Shown: positions 16,390 to 28,523, counted from the stretch's first letter. The stretch: 64,000 nucleotides of DNA from an uncultured cyanobacterium (GCA_903903925.1 CAIVAU010000191.1:1-64000); one strand, 5' to 3'. Numbers and translations: made by a program. Notes: generated by a model from the letters alone, not told the origin.

Positions 16390-18156
16390 TTAAAATGAGA
16401 CCGATGTACCTATCGCCTTTTCCAGATCCGCGTAGCTACTTTGGTAGGCCGTGATTGCATCCACGTAAGCCGAGCGATTCTGTTGGTCTGCTTGCTCAAC
16501 AGTAATCACACTAGCTAGGTTTGTCTTCCCTACTTGGTAGCTTTCCTGAGCTAAACCTAATACCTCTCGAGAAGCAGGTAGCAATTGGAATTGGTACTTG
16601 CTGATTGTTTCACGCGCAATGAGTAGCGCTTGGTAAGCTGCATGCACATCGACAGCGATTTGTAATTGCACCGCTTTCTCTTGCTGTTGCGATTGGTCAA
16701 TTGTTGCTTGCGCCTGTGCCAATTCCCCTTGCTGTTTGTAGAATATGGGCAGGTTAACTGCTACCCCAAAAAATACGCCGGTAGTGTTTTCCACACCAGG
16801 GGCGTTAGCGGTAGTGAACAGATATCCGCTGCTTAGCTGTGGGTCAGGCACACGCTGGGCGGATGCAAGGCGCAACTGCTGCTGTGCCACGGCGGTCTGC
16901 TGTTGAGCGATCTTCAAATCTAGGCGCTCCTTATAGGCGCGTGCGAGTAATTCATTGAGGGTAGGAAGTTGGGTATTAGGTGCAGGTACCAGTTCAGTTT
17001 TTTTGACTGTCTTGACCACCTTGAGTGCAAAAATTCCCGGATCGCTGATCTGGACATTCTGTGTAGGGTTATCTCCCAGCACCCCATTGAACTGGATGCG
17101 TGCCTGCTCTATGCGTTCTAGGGCTTGTCTAAGCTGAGGTTCAGTCTGGTTGAGTGCCAGTTGAGCCTGTAGCAATTCTGCCTCAGGGGCTGCTCCTGCC
17201 TCAAAGCGCTTGCGAGCAATATACACCAGCTTTTGGAGCAGTTGAATTTGCTCTTGTTGTGAGCGGGCACTAGCTTGAGCTGCCGCCAGTTCGGCGTAAG
17301 CCCGACGCACTTGACCATGAAGATCAAAGCGTGTAGAGTTGTATTGTAGAAGTGCGAGATCGTATTGGGATTTAGCCACAGATATACGCTTAGAGCGCTT
17401 ACCCGCCAATTCAAGGGTTTGGGATATCCCGAACTGTTGGGGGTTGGATGATACTGTGTAGATGTTGCCCACACCAAATTGAGCAGAAACCTGGGGATTA
17501 GGGCGGGCTCCAGCAATGGTAATGCCCGCATAACTAATGTTGAGATTGCGTAGGGCTGCCAGGAGTTGAGGATTTCTAGCTTCTGCCCTTTGGAAAGCTT
17601 CCTCAAGACTGAGACGGAGACCAGAATTAGCTTTTGTTGGGGAAATAGCAGCGTCAATCTCAGCCATGTCAGTTGAGATCTGGTCGTTGATGAGTTTCTG
17701 TGGGGGAGACTGCTTTTGTTCGGTTTGATTTTGCTGAGATGCCTGGACTTGGTCTTTTGGTTTAACAGCAACTGGTGCACTCTTGGTCGTCAGCCCCATC
17801 TGCTGTGCTTGTTTGGGATGAAGCGCAAGATAGGCAGATGATTCGTTGGGAACCTCAGAAGTCTTACTCTCCTGTACATTTTGTTGGGGCTGACTTCCCA
17901 TCTGCTGTGGAGGGGTTGTCGGAAACTCAGGAATTTTCACCCCCTGTGCATTTTGTTGGGGCTGATTTGCCATCGGCTGTAGAGGGGTTGTCGGAAAATC
18001 AGGAATTTTACTCTCCTGTACATTTTGTTGGGGTTGACTCTCGGTATCTTTTACAGGGACTGTAGGATTGTTAGCATGCTGCGTCTTATGAGCGCAGCTA
18101 GTAAGCAGGCTCACAGTAAACAGAGCTAAGATCAAAAAGTAGCGAGGCTGCATCAT
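16390..18156 (-). CDS. TolC-family outer-membrane efflux protein (CzcC-like)
   Basis: A 588-residue lipoprotein (lipobox LTSC, Cys21). Residues 40-105 carry a Pro/Gln-rich linker in which QPQQN(V/A)Q recurs at 41, 65 and 89, a 24-residue period. The rest is the duplicated outer-membrane-factor fold, with long coiled-coil helices (AEARNPQLLAALRNLNISYAG...; ARAYKERLDLKIAQQQTAVAQ). It forms the exit duct of the pump. It lies 27 bases before the adaptor on the same strand. The N-terminal linker is longer than usual for the family. Confidence 0.92.
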   Translation of the reverse strand: MMQPRYFLILALFTVSLLTSCAHKTQHANNPTVPVKDTESQPQQNVQESKIPDFPTTPLQPMANQPQQNAQGVKIPEFPTTPPQQMGSQPQQNVQESKTSEVPNESSAYLALHPKQAQQMGLTTKSAPVAVKPKDQVQASQQNQTEQKQSPPQKLINDQISTDMAEIDAAISPTKANSGLRLSLEEAFQRAEARNPQLLAALRNLNISYAGITIAGARPNPQVSAQFGVGNIYTVSSNPQQFGISQTLELAGKRSKRISVAKSQYDLALLQYNSTRFDLHGQVRRAYAELAAAQASARSQQEQIQLLQKLVYIARKRFEAGAAPEAELLQAQLALNQTEPQLRQALERIEQARIQFNGVLGDNPTQNVQISDPGIFALKVVKTVKKTELVPAPNTQLPTLNELLARAYKERLDLKIAQQQTAVAQQQLRLASAQRVPDPQLSSGYLFTTANAPGVENTTGVFFGVAVNLPIFYKQQGELAQAQATIDQSQQQEKAVQLQIAVDVHAAYQALLIARETISKYQFQLLPASREVLGLAQESYQVGKTNLASVITVEQADQQNRSAYVDAITAYQSSYADLEKAIGTSVSF

Positions 18157-18210
18157 AGATTATTTTTAATTATTCACCACACTAAATTAGTGTTATTTAA
18201 AATAAGAATT

Positions 18211-18315
18211 CAGGAGTCAGGAGTCAGGAGTCAGGAGTTAGGAGTTAGGAGTTAGGAGTCAGGAGTCAGGAGTCAGGAGTTAGGAGTTAGGAGTCAGGAG
18301 TCAGGAGTTAGGAGT
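18211..18315. repeat. Tandem heptamer array, CAGGAGT unit
   Basis: About 15 uninterrupted copies of CAGGAGT, some as TAGGAGT. It lies in the gap between the efflux pump and channel genes. An inverted copy of the same unit lies at 18407-18434, across a core of about 91 bases. Confidence 0.95.
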
Positions 18316-18376
18316 GAAAATTTCTGAGGTTTTGGTCTCTGTCTTCCATCTCTTCAGACATCCTGTGATCTCGCGA

Positions 18377-21300
18377 TTATTTAACAATTCTGACTCGTGT
18401 ATTCTTACTCCTGACTCCTGTCTCCTGACTCCTTAATATAGTTTGAAGTCGATCATGTCGTTTTTTCTGATGTTTGTTTGTTCTGATTTCCACTAAGTTA
18501 TACAATGTTGGCAACACCAACAGTGTGAGGAAGGTTGCTGAGATTAATCCGCCGATAATCACAATAGCAAATGGTTTCTGGCTTTGTGAGCCGATACCAT
18601 TAGATGTTGCTACAGGTAGTAGACCTAAAATCGCTACAGTTGCTGTCATCAGGACTGGACGCATCCGTGTCAGCGCCCCCTCATAAACAGCTTTAGTGAT
18701 CGTGTTGGTGGGAAAGTTCCAATCTTGGCGAAAATAACTAAGATAGTTAATCATTTTCACGCTATGGCGTGCTGCCACCTGAGTTAACGCAATGTAGGCA
18801 ACTTGGGATATCAATTTGGGGGATGAGTCCCATTGCTGGCGCAACTGATTAATATAGCTGATCATGATGACGCCATTTTGCACCGCTACTCCAGTAAGAG
18901 CGATAAATCCAACCCCGGCTGAGATGCTGAAGTAAGTATGGGTGACAAATAGACCGATCACCCCGCCAATTGCTGCTAGCGGTACTGCTACTAGAATGAG
19001 CAAGGCGTAACGTGCTGAGCCGAATGCCAACAGCAAAATGAAAAATATCAAACCTAAGGTCAGCGGTACAACGACCATCAGACGCTGGTTTGACTCTTGC
19101 TGGTACTGGAATTGCCCACCCCAATCAAGGCGGTATCCTTCTGGTAGATGCACTTGTTGAGCAACTTTCTGCTGAGCTTCTGCTACTGCTGAGCCAAGAT
19201 CACGCCCACGCACGTTTGCTTTAATAATAATACGGCGTTGGTTCTCTTCTCGGTTAATCGTTAAGGCTCCCGATTCAACTTTAGTATGAGCCACCTCGGA
19301 GATGGGAATCGGACCGATGGGACCAGGTGGATTAATCAGCAGGTTGTCTATTGCCTCCTTAGTGTTGCGGAACGGTTTGGCTAAGCGCACTAACACGTTA
19401 AAGCGCCGTTCTCCTTCCACCAATTGGGTAACGTTCTGACCTCCCACAGATGTAGCGACAAGATCCTCAATGTCCGAGACATTCAGACCGTAACGGCTAG
19501 CAGCAAAACGGTCTACAACTATCTGGTACTGGGGCTGACCAAGGAGATTGTCATCAGCAACATCTACCATGCCAGGAATTTTTCTGATAATGGCAGTTAT
19601 CTGGTCTCCTATTTTTTGCAACACGTTCAGGTCTGGACCAAACAGCTTAATTCCCAGATTTCCTTTAGCCCCAGAGATTGCTTCGTCAACGTTGTCTTGG
19701 ATGTACTGGGAGAAGTTGTACTGTACGTTGGGAATAACGGAAAGATCCTTGTTCATGCTGTTGACCAGTTCCTCTTTGTTGCGGTGGAACTGAACTCGCC
19801 ACTCTTCGGGAGGTTTGAGGTCTACTAGAAACTCAATATTACTGAACAAGTTAGGATCTGTAGCGTCATCAGGGCTACCTGTCTGGCTAGTCACGTTTCT
19901 AATCTCTGGGTACTTCAAGATCTTCTCACGGATGTGATTAGCGATTATCGTTCCTTCTTCCAGTGAGACTGATGGGGGTAGCACAGTTGCCCGCAGCCAG
20001 ATGTTACCTTCTTCTAAAGCTGGCAGAAATTCTGAACCAGTATTAAGGAATAGTACCACCGCCAGTGCCATCGCTGCTACAGATCCTGCAAGTACAGGCC
20101 ACGGGTAATTGAGTGTCCAGCGTAAAATTGGCTGGTACACTACCCGCACCAACTTAACTATTGGGCTTTCCCGCTCGATCACAGGTTTGCGGGTCATCAG
20201 AAATGAGATCAGTACTGGGATAATCGTTAGGGATATGAGCATCGCTCCCAGCAACTGAAAATTCATCGTAAAGGCTAAGGGATGGAAGAGTTTACCTGCT
20301 ACTCCGTTAAAGGCAAAGATGACGATAAAACAAGAGCAAATGATACTTGTGGCAAACAAAATCGGGCGTCCCACCTGTTGGGCTGCTTCTAGGACCAGTT
20401 CGTTACGACTTTTTTGATCTTGGAGATGATGTCCCTCCTCACTCAGGCGGCGGAAAGTATTTTCCACCATCACCACCGCCCCATCAACAATGATCCCAAA
20501 GTCAATTGCTCCCAAGCTCAGCAAATTCGCCGGAATGTGGAAGATGTTAAGGCAGATGAAGGAAAACAGTAATGCCAACGGGATCACAGTTGCAGCTATC
20601 AAACCACTCGTGAGGTCAAATAGGAAAACAATGAGTACAACTACCACCAGTAGAATTCCCTCTCCCAGGTTATGGAAAACAGTGTGGAGAGTCTCGCGCA
20701 CCAACTGGAGGCGATCATAAAGTGGCACTAAACGCACTCCCTGAGGCAAGGAATTCTGGATTTCCGGAAACTTCTCATAGAGGCGCTCAATGACTCGCGA
20801 AGGGTTCTCGCCTCGGCGCATCAGTACGATCCCCATGACATCATCATTATCCCTATTCTTGCCGAATTGACCCAGCCGCAGCCCTGGTCCAATATCGACA
20901 GATGCCACATCCTCAATCCGAATCGGCGTCCCACCTGGAGTTGCCGTGATCACAACTTTATCAATATCTTTAATATTTTTAAGTAGACCCAGACTCCGAA
21001 TGACGAAAGCCTGACCGTTCTTTTCAATATAGTTAGCCCCTGTAGTACCGTTAGAGTTTGATAAAGCCTGAGACACTTGGTCGATACTTAAGCCCAAGGC
21101 TTGCAGATGTACAGGATCTACATTCACTCGGTAGGTCTTGATCGGACCACCCCAACTGGTCACATCAATCACACCGGGAATTTGCCGAAATGCCTTCTCC
21201 AAGTCCCAGTCTTCAATGGCTTTGCGGTCCATTGCCGAGTAGTACTTTGATTCCACCGTGTAGCGGTAAATCTCACCTACAGCACTGGTATCCGCATCAA

Positions 21301-21688
21301 GTTGAGGTTGAGCATCGCTGGGAATATCTGCTTGCGTAATTCTCTCCATCACCTGCTGACGTGCAACTTGAGTTGATACACTATCCTCGAAAGTTAGGAG
21401 GATGACTGATAGATTGAGGAAAGAGGTGGATCGCAGGCTAGTCTCACCAGGAATGCCGTTTAATTCCTTCTCTAAAGGCACTGTTACCCTTCGCTCCATT
21501 TCCTCTGCAGCTTTACCTGGGAGAATGGTGATTACGCTGACTTGTGGGGAAGTGAAGTCTGGATAAGCCTCTATTTCTAAAGTTCGGAATGCTCCGTAAC
21601 CGACGACCAAAAGTACACAGGCAATGACCAGAGTAATATAGCGGTTTCGGAAGGCAATAGAGATGAGTTGGTCGATGAGTTTATTCAC
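18377..21688 (-). CDS. czcA: Heavy-metal RND efflux pump, CzcA family
   Basis: An 1103-residue inner-membrane proton antiporter with 12 expected helices and two large periplasmic loops. The helix-4 motif DFGIIVDGAVVMVEN matches the divalent-cation (Zn/Co/Ni/Cd) class rather than the Cu/Ag class. It is longer than usual (about 1040). Residues 927-963 and 964-1000 are a diverged tandem copy of one transmembrane segment (14 of 37 identical). The last 20 or so residues (RSQETGVRSK...) are encoded by heptamer repeat DNA. It is first of a pump-channel-adaptor operon, downstream of its two-component system. Confidence 0.93.
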   Translation of the reverse strand: MNKLIDQLISIAFRNRYITLVIACVLLVVGYGAFRTLEIEAYPDFTSPQVSVITILPGKAAEEMERRVTVPLEKELNGIPGETSLRSTSFLNLSVILLTFEDSVSTQVARQQVMERITQADIPSDAQPQLDADTSAVGEIYRYTVESKYYSAMDRKAIEDWDLEKAFRQIPGVIDVTSWGGPIKTYRVNVDPVHLQALGLSIDQVSQALSNSNGTTGANYIEKNGQAFVIRSLGLLKNIKDIDKVVITATPGGTPIRIEDVASVDIGPGLRLGQFGKNRDNDDVMGIVLMRRGENPSRVIERLYEKFPEIQNSLPQGVRLVPLYDRLQLVRETLHTVFHNLGEGILLVVVVLIVFLFDLTSGLIAATVIPLALLFSFICLNIFHIPANLLSLGAIDFGIIVDGAVVMVENTFRRLSEEGHHLQDQKSRNELVLEAAQQVGRPILFATSIICSCFIVIFAFNGVAGKLFHPLAFTMNFQLLGAMLISLTIIPVLISFLMTRKPVIERESPIVKLVRVVYQPILRWTLNYPWPVLAGSVAAMALAVVLFLNTGSEFLPALEEGNIWLRATVLPPSVSLEEGTIIANHIREKILKYPEIRNVTSQTGSPDDATDPNLFSNIEFLVDLKPPEEWRVQFHRNKEELVNSMNKDLSVIPNVQYNFSQYIQDNVDEAISGAKGNLGIKLFGPDLNVLQKIGDQITAIIRKIPGMVDVADDNLLGQPQYQIVVDRFAASRYGLNVSDIEDLVATSVGGQNVTQLVEGERRFNVLVRLAKPFRNTKEAIDNLLINPPGPIGPIPISEVAHTKVESGALTINREENQRRIIIKANVRGRDLGSAVAEAQQKVAQQVHLPEGYRLDWGGQFQYQQESNQRLMVVVPLTLGLIFFILLLAFGSARYALLILVAVPLAAIGGVIGLFVTHTYFSISAGVGFIALTGVAVQNGVIMISYINQLRQQWDSSPKLISQVAYIALTQVAARHSVKMINYLSYFRQDWNFPTNTITKAVYEGALTRMRPVLMTATVAILGLLPVATSNGIGSQSQKPFAIVIIGGLISATFLTLLVLPTLYNLVEIRTNKHQKKRHDRLQTILRSQETGVRSKNTRVRIVK
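18407..18434. repeat. Heptamer repeats inside the 3' end of the RND pump gene
   Basis: Four copies of CTCCTGA/CTCCTGT, inverted relative to the array at 18211-18315. They are translated on the minus strand as part of the pump C-terminus (RSQETGVRSK). Confidence 0.9.
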
Positions 21689-21794
21689 GCTGAATCTAGA
21701 ATTTAGGGTATAAAAATAAGGGAAAATAAGGTTGGCATTTTATTAATACCAATAAAATATGACTAGAGTAAGACTAGCTCCAAGAAAAATATGA

Positions 21795-22826
21795 TCATTG
21801 AGCGCTTGGTAGTGAAAATTTAAACGTCGATCCTTTGCCTAATTCGCTTTCTACTTCAATTTTTCCGTTATGCAGTTCCACCAATCGTTTTGTAACTGCC
21901 AGTCCAATACCAGAACCCCCTGTTCTAGCATCTCGTGACTGATCTGCTCGCCAAAAGCGCTCAAAGACTTTGGGTAAATCTTCTTGAGCAATTCCAATAC
22001 CTGTATCTGTGACTGCAATCCACACGTGTTCGCCCCTCGACCGAGCACGAATGCTCACTGTCCCGTTAGGGGTATAAGTGATTGCGTTGCTGATCAGATT
22101 CATCAGAATTTGCTTGACGCGATCGCGATCAGCATACACGGGGGGTAAATTATTCAACAGCCGCAATTGAAGTTGACAGTTTGCCTGTACGCTTGCTGGC
22201 GTAAAGTTTGTGATTATCTCCTTAAGCAGCGGTGCGAGGGGTAATGGCTGAAGTTGTAAGGGCAAATAACCCGTTTCCAGTTTGGAGAGTTCGAGCAAAT
22301 CACCCACTAAACGCATCAACCGCTCAATTTCTTGGGTCATTTGTGCTAAGATGTCGCGGTTCATCTGCGTCATCCCAGCACTCAGCATTTCTAGATAGCC
22401 GTGAATGACAGTAATGGGCGATCGCAACTCGTGAGCCAGATCGCTAGTCAATTCTCTTCGCCGCTCTTCGACTCCTTGTAAGCTGATGGCAAGATGGTTA
22501 AAACTGTTGGCAAAGCGATTAATTTCAGGAATCGAAATGTGAGGTGCCCGTGCTGTTAAATCTCCAGTGGCAAATGCCTGCATCGCTTTTTCCATCATGA
22601 GTAGTGGACGTACAATAATTCGCGACGTCAGTACACTAACAGCACTAACACTGAAGAGACTAACAAGGGCTGCTACGACTCCGTCCTGAAAATTTTGACC
22701 AGATAAGCGACTCACCAGATGGACGATGCTAATTCCCAAGAGCATCACACTCAGGTGAGACAATAGTAATCTGAGCTTGAGACTGAGTGTCCAATGGTTT
22801 ACCAAAAACATGTCAAACTGTGCCAT
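21795..22826 (-). CDS. Sensor histidine kinase for the metal efflux operon
   Basis: About 343 residues from ATG 22826, overlapping the regulator gene by 14 bases. There are two transmembrane helices near residues 22-38 and 50-72, with only about ten residues between them, so almost no external sensor domain. A HAMP domain follows (RPLLMMEKAMQAFATGDLTAR), then the phosphoacceptor box SDLAHELRSPITVIHG, N box NLISNAITYTPNG, G1 DTGIGIAQEDLPKVFERF and G2 GGSGIGLAV. It probably senses metals in or near the membrane. It is translated with the OmpR-type regulator. Confidence 0.92.
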   Translation of the reverse strand: MAQFDMFLVNHWTLSLKLRLLLSHLSVMLLGISIVHLVSRLSGQNFQDGVVAALVSLFSVSAVSVLTSRIIVRPLLMMEKAMQAFATGDLTARAPHISIPEINRFANSFNHLAISLQGVEERRRELTSDLAHELRSPITVIHGYLEMLSAGMTQMNRDILAQMTQEIERLMRLVGDLLELSKLETGYLPLQLQPLPLAPLLKEIITNFTPASVQANCQLQLRLLNNLPPVYADRDRVKQILMNLISNAITYTPNGTVSIRARSRGEHVWIAVTDTGIGIAQEDLPKVFERFWRADQSRDARTGGSGIGLAVTKRLVELHNGKIEVESELGKGSTFKFSLPSAQ

Positions 22827-23556
22827 TTGAATCCGTAAAGCTATAGCCAATCCCAGGTGCTGTGGAAATAAACTGAGTCTTATCTAGTTTTTCACCAGTA
22901 GCATTGGTGCTGTATAGTTTCTGTCTTAACCGTTTAATGTAAGAATCTACTATGCGGAAGTCGCCCACATAATCTATCCCCCAAACAGTATCAAGCAATT
23001 GCGCACGGCTCCAGACTCTTCCCGGTCGTTTGGCTAATACTACCAGTAAATTAAACTCTAATGTAGTTAGTTTAACTGTTTCTCTGATGCCATTGGTGTG
23101 TTTGATCTCAACAATCCTGCGTTCTTGATCGATCAGTAAATGATGAGTTTCGATGATGCCTTCTGAATTTGCTTGCTGTCGCAACTCTCGTCTGAGCAAT
23201 GCTCTGATCCGCACGGCAAGTTCCACGGGACTAAAGGGCTTCGCCATATAGTCATCAGCCCCAGTCGAAAACCCAATGATGCGATCAATTTCCTCGACTT
23301 TACCTGTCAACATCATGATGTACGGATCTTTTTGCTTTGATTTAATGAACTGGCGAATACGGGCGCAAATATCTAAGCCATTTATCCCTGGAAGCATCAA
23401 GTCGAGAATGACAACATCTGGTTGGACTTTACAAAATTTGTCTAGCCCCTCATTCCCATTGTGTGTCACGTAACAAGTATGTCCTTCGCTTTCCACACAG
23501 ACGCGAATCATCGCAGCAACGTTCACTTCATCTTCGATAACTAAGACAACAGCCAT
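22813..23556 (-). CDS. OmpR-family response regulator
   Basis: A 247-residue protein. The receiver domain has acidic residues E8-D9-E10, phosphoacceptor D52 in VILDLMLPG, the conserved T of MMLTGK and K of MAKPFSP. The C-terminal winged helix has the pattern ETVKLTTLEFNLLVVLAKRPGRVWSRAQLLDTVWG...RIVDSYIKRLRQKL. It is first of the regulator-kinase pair upstream of the RND pump operon on the same strand, so it likely activates metal export. Confidence 0.95.
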   Translation of the reverse strand: MAVVLVIEDEVNVAAMIRVCVESEGHTCYVTHNGNEGLDKFCKVQPDVVILDLMLPGINGLDICARIRQFIKSKQKDPYIMMLTGKVEEIDRIIGFSTGADDYMAKPFSPVELAVRIRALLRRELRQQANSEGIIETHHLLIDQERRIVEIKHTNGIRETVKLTTLEFNLLVVLAKRPGRVWSRAQLLDTVWGIDYVGDFRIVDSYIKRLRQKLYSTNATGEKLDKTQFISTAPGIGYSFTDSNGTV

Positions 23557-23608
23557 ACAAGGGTGATTGGTGATTGGTGATTGGCGATTGGGAGTGTTTC
23601 TTCCATCT

Positions 23609-26056
23609 TCAAAACTCAGTATGTATGCGGAACCCCAAAAACGTCACTGGACCACGGTCAGCATTGTAACCTGGGTTGAGGATGTACTGTAGGTCAAACC
23701 CCAGTGTAGTGATTTTCCCCACACTCAAATTGTAATAAGCCTCAAAGATATTTTCTGGTCCGTAGTTTAGTTTTCCATCACCAATAAAGGTGCCGAGTCC
23801 CCCAGCTTCTAGATACTGACGAAACGATGAGCCGATGCCATCCAGCGCATACCCCAAACCAATGGTATCCCGTGGTCGCCCCCAGCCCCTGCCTTGAATG
23901 CTCAAGCCAGTAGAGAATGAGCGTTGAACATCTGTATAGTTGTAATTTTCAGTCCGACCATCGTTCCAACTGCCGAAGGCAAACAGTCCCACATCAGTGC
24001 CGAGATTTTGTTCCACCCCAATCCCGAAGCCATACTGGTCTTTGGCGCTATTCCTGACATCTGCGATCGACGGTACCCCAACCTCTCCATTCGCTCGCCA
24101 CAGATTCAAAGCATCCTTAAATGAAGCCATAACAGCGCGATCGCGAAAACCCATAAGACGCAGCTTGCCCGGTTGTTTACCAAGGACGTAGGAACGTTCG
24201 ATCTCAATGGCATCGTTGTAATGGTCGAACAGATTATAATCCAAGGTCGGTCCATTGGATGTAGTCGTCAAAGCAAACCGCCCCAGCCGAAACGTCCAAT
24301 CATCCAGGAAATACTCCAAAGCGGCTCCAACAGTATAGCCACGAGCATTAGAACCGTAGTCAAACGCCGTATAGGTCAGAAAGGCATAGTTAAAAAATTG
24401 AGTGCGCGGGCTGCCGGAAAACCGATTGGGCCCATACAAATCGGTTTCAGACAGTTTACCCACCGTAAAGACCAGTCTTCGGCTAGCCACATCCTCAGCC
24501 AATTGGTTTTGTCCAGACTCGACAAATGTCTTGTTTCCCCCTAAACTCCAGGTTTGGCGCAGAAAGGCTCTTGCCAGATACAGTAGTGGCGGTACTGATG
24601 ACGATTTTTGATCCTCGCCATTCGACAGAGAGCCCAGTCCTAACAAATTACCGGGTGGTATCGACGAGGATATTTCTGGGTCTAAATAAAACTCGCCACC
24701 CTGCCACAGACGCGCCCCAAAAAAGCCAGTGAAACTGTAGCTATAGGTAAGGTCTTCGGCAGTGTTCGATAAACTATTCGCGCCTGAATAAAGGGCACGA
24801 AACCCTGGCTTGTACTGGTAGATAAAGGTTCCCTGAACGTGGGCATTCCAGTTTTCGGTGATGTGATGTTCCTTTTCACCTTGATCCGGTGTAGAACCTG
24901 ACTCTGGAGGAGAGGTGGCACTTGACTCTGGACCAGGCGCAGTATTAAAGATATGGGCAAGCCCCAGTAAACCACCAACACCAGAGCTGTTGAATGTTCC
25001 CAGATTCACTCCTGCCGTCAGCGCCAGGTCAGAATTGATTGGATAGTCGATCCCGGCTGTGAGCAACAAATCACTCTTTGTTGCTGCTGCTGAAAATGGC
25101 GATGATGACTGCATTCCCAAACCAATGTAGGGAGCAATATGTCCTGGTCCCTTGATGGGAAAGTCATAGGTGATGGGTAACAAAACAGTTGTATTTTGGC
25201 TGGCCAAGATAGCCGGTCGGATGGAAAAAGAAGGACTAATGGCAAATTTGCTAAATGCGGCAAAGCTAGTTTCGCCCAAACCACTAGCCTGACCACCAGC
25301 TCCGAAGTTCACCCCTATCCCCAAATAGCTAAACTTGTATTTCGGTTTTTTCTCCGGAGTCGGGGTTGCAGGCGTTACAGTCGCAGGTGCTTGAGAGACT
25401 GGTGAGTCAGAAGTTGGAGAACTAGGCTGTAATTTATCAGCAGATATCTTGACTGTACCAGGTACTGGTACAGCCACCGTTTCCGTCCCAGCTACGAGTT
25501 GCTTAATTCCGACGGGAGCGGGGGTATTTGCTCCCAAAGCATCATGCCCCCAAAGTTTCGCTAATTCGACCTTAAATGCTTGTTGCAATTTTCTAACATT
25601 GATTAAATCTTCTTTTTTTACAGGATCTGAATCAGCTGTGGTTGCGATCAATTTATTCACGCTATTCAGGCAAGCATTTAAAGCAACGGCAAATTCATCA
25701 CGCGTTATTGCCTGATGACTGGGAAATTTTTTATTTGGGTATCCGGCACACCCATATCGCTCTACTAAGGACTGCAATGCCTGGAATGACCAATCAGTCG
25801 GCAATACATCTGAAGACTGAGAAGCCAAATTTACCTGAGCTAATGGCTGAGATTGCGTATCTGCCACTTGCGTTAAGGATGGTTGTTGTTTGTCAGCCTG
25901 AGTGGAAACAGCTTTTGCTTCTGGATTTCCTGGGAACAGAGGCTCACTTCTTTCCGAAGAGGCTGGTGTTTCTCCTGCAACTGCTGTTGCATTAATAGCT
26001 AGCATCATACCAAAAACCACTGGACCAACGAGCAGCCATTGCGATAGATTTTTCAT
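23609..26056 (-). CDS. Large SLH porin with two beta-barrel regions
   Basis: About 815 residues from ATG 26056, preceded by GAGGAG; a GTG at 26068 overlaps that site. After a signal peptide come an SLH domain near residues 80-140 (PTDWSFQALQSLVERYGCAGYPN) and a short helical segment. A small beta-barrel-like region of about 140 residues follows (YKFSYLGIGVNFGAGG... to LLGLAHIFNT). The C-terminal 400 residues resemble OprB carbohydrate-selective porins, ending in the hallmark LQYILNPGYNADRGPVTFLGFRIHTEF pattern. This SLH/small barrel/OprB order is unusual. Likely an outer-membrane channel bound to peptidoglycan. Confidence 0.8.
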   Translation of the reverse strand: MKNLSQWLLVGPVVFGMMLAINATAVAGETPASSERSEPLFPGNPEAKAVSTQADKQQPSLTQVADTQSQPLAQVNLASQSSDVLPTDWSFQALQSLVERYGCAGYPNKKFPSHQAITRDEFAVALNACLNSVNKLIATTADSDPVKKEDLINVRKLQQAFKVELAKLWGHDALGANTPAPVGIKQLVAGTETVAVPVPGTVKISADKLQPSSPTSDSPVSQAPATVTPATPTPEKKPKYKFSYLGIGVNFGAGGQASGLGETSFAAFSKFAISPSFSIRPAILASQNTTVLLPITYDFPIKGPGHIAPYIGLGMQSSSPFSAAATKSDLLLTAGIDYPINSDLALTAGVNLGTFNSSGVGGLLGLAHIFNTAPGPESSATSPPESGSTPDQGEKEHHITENWNAHVQGTFIYQYKPGFRALYSGANSLSNTAEDLTYSYSFTGFFGARLWQGGEFYLDPEISSSIPPGNLLGLGSLSNGEDQKSSSVPPLLYLARAFLRQTWSLGGNKTFVESGQNQLAEDVASRRLVFTVGKLSETDLYGPNRFSGSPRTQFFNYAFLTYTAFDYGSNARGYTVGAALEYFLDDWTFRLGRFALTTTSNGPTLDYNLFDHYNDAIEIERSYVLGKQPGKLRLMGFRDRAVMASFKDALNLWRANGEVGVPSIADVRNSAKDQYGFGIGVEQNLGTDVGLFAFGSWNDGRTENYNYTDVQRSFSTGLSIQGRGWGRPRDTIGLGYALDGIGSSFRQYLEAGGLGTFIGDGKLNYGPENIFEAYYNLSVGKITTLGFDLQYILNPGYNADRGPVTFLGFRIHTEF

Positions 26057-26563
26057 TTTTCTCCTCACCCCGAATTGACGTTCATCCGAAACACTGTACT
26101 TCTACGACAGCGGGTCTTATTAAAAAGATTTCTCAATTACTTTAGCAGGATTAAGGCAATTTTTTGACCAAAAATTTTAACAATCATTAATAGACCTGTC
26201 CACAAATGTAGTGAAACGCTCTTCCTGTCTGGTTTTTATGATTTAATCTTGTGACCAAAAACGGGGTGTAGGCGCAATCCCTTGTGCCCCTACAAGACTG
26301 AAACGACCATTATCCGTTAGTACACATGATGTTCAATTTGAGAGCGTGTGTAAGTCCTAACTCCATATTTGGATTTTCTTGTCAATGCATAAGTATTAAT
26401 ACTTAAAACCTAGGCACTGTTAGGAATAATTCTTGAATATAGACAGACGTTGAGCTTCTACCAGAAACATCGGAGACGTTTATTTACTGGAGTTTAGACT
26501 AACCCATGAAAAACGACCCAGCACAGCTGAGTCAATAACAGACTTGCCAAAAACAATGCTTTT
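26057..26563. other. Intergenic region between the two porin genes
   Basis: It contains the leader of the 815-residue porin and a degenerate copy of the GTAGGGGCG palindrome at 26268-26293. No gene is supported. Confidence 0.5.
26268..26293. repeat. Degenerate GTAGGGGCG-type palindrome
   Basis: GTAGGCGCAA...TTGTGCCCCTAC, an imperfect member of the palindrome family found better preserved at 59236, 59407 and 60972. Confidence 0.55.

Positions 26564-28523
<1,960 letters not shown>

Noticed and set aside
18211..18315. CRISPR array considered for the regular repeats
   Set aside because: Units are 7 bases and contiguous with no spacers; no cas genes nearby.
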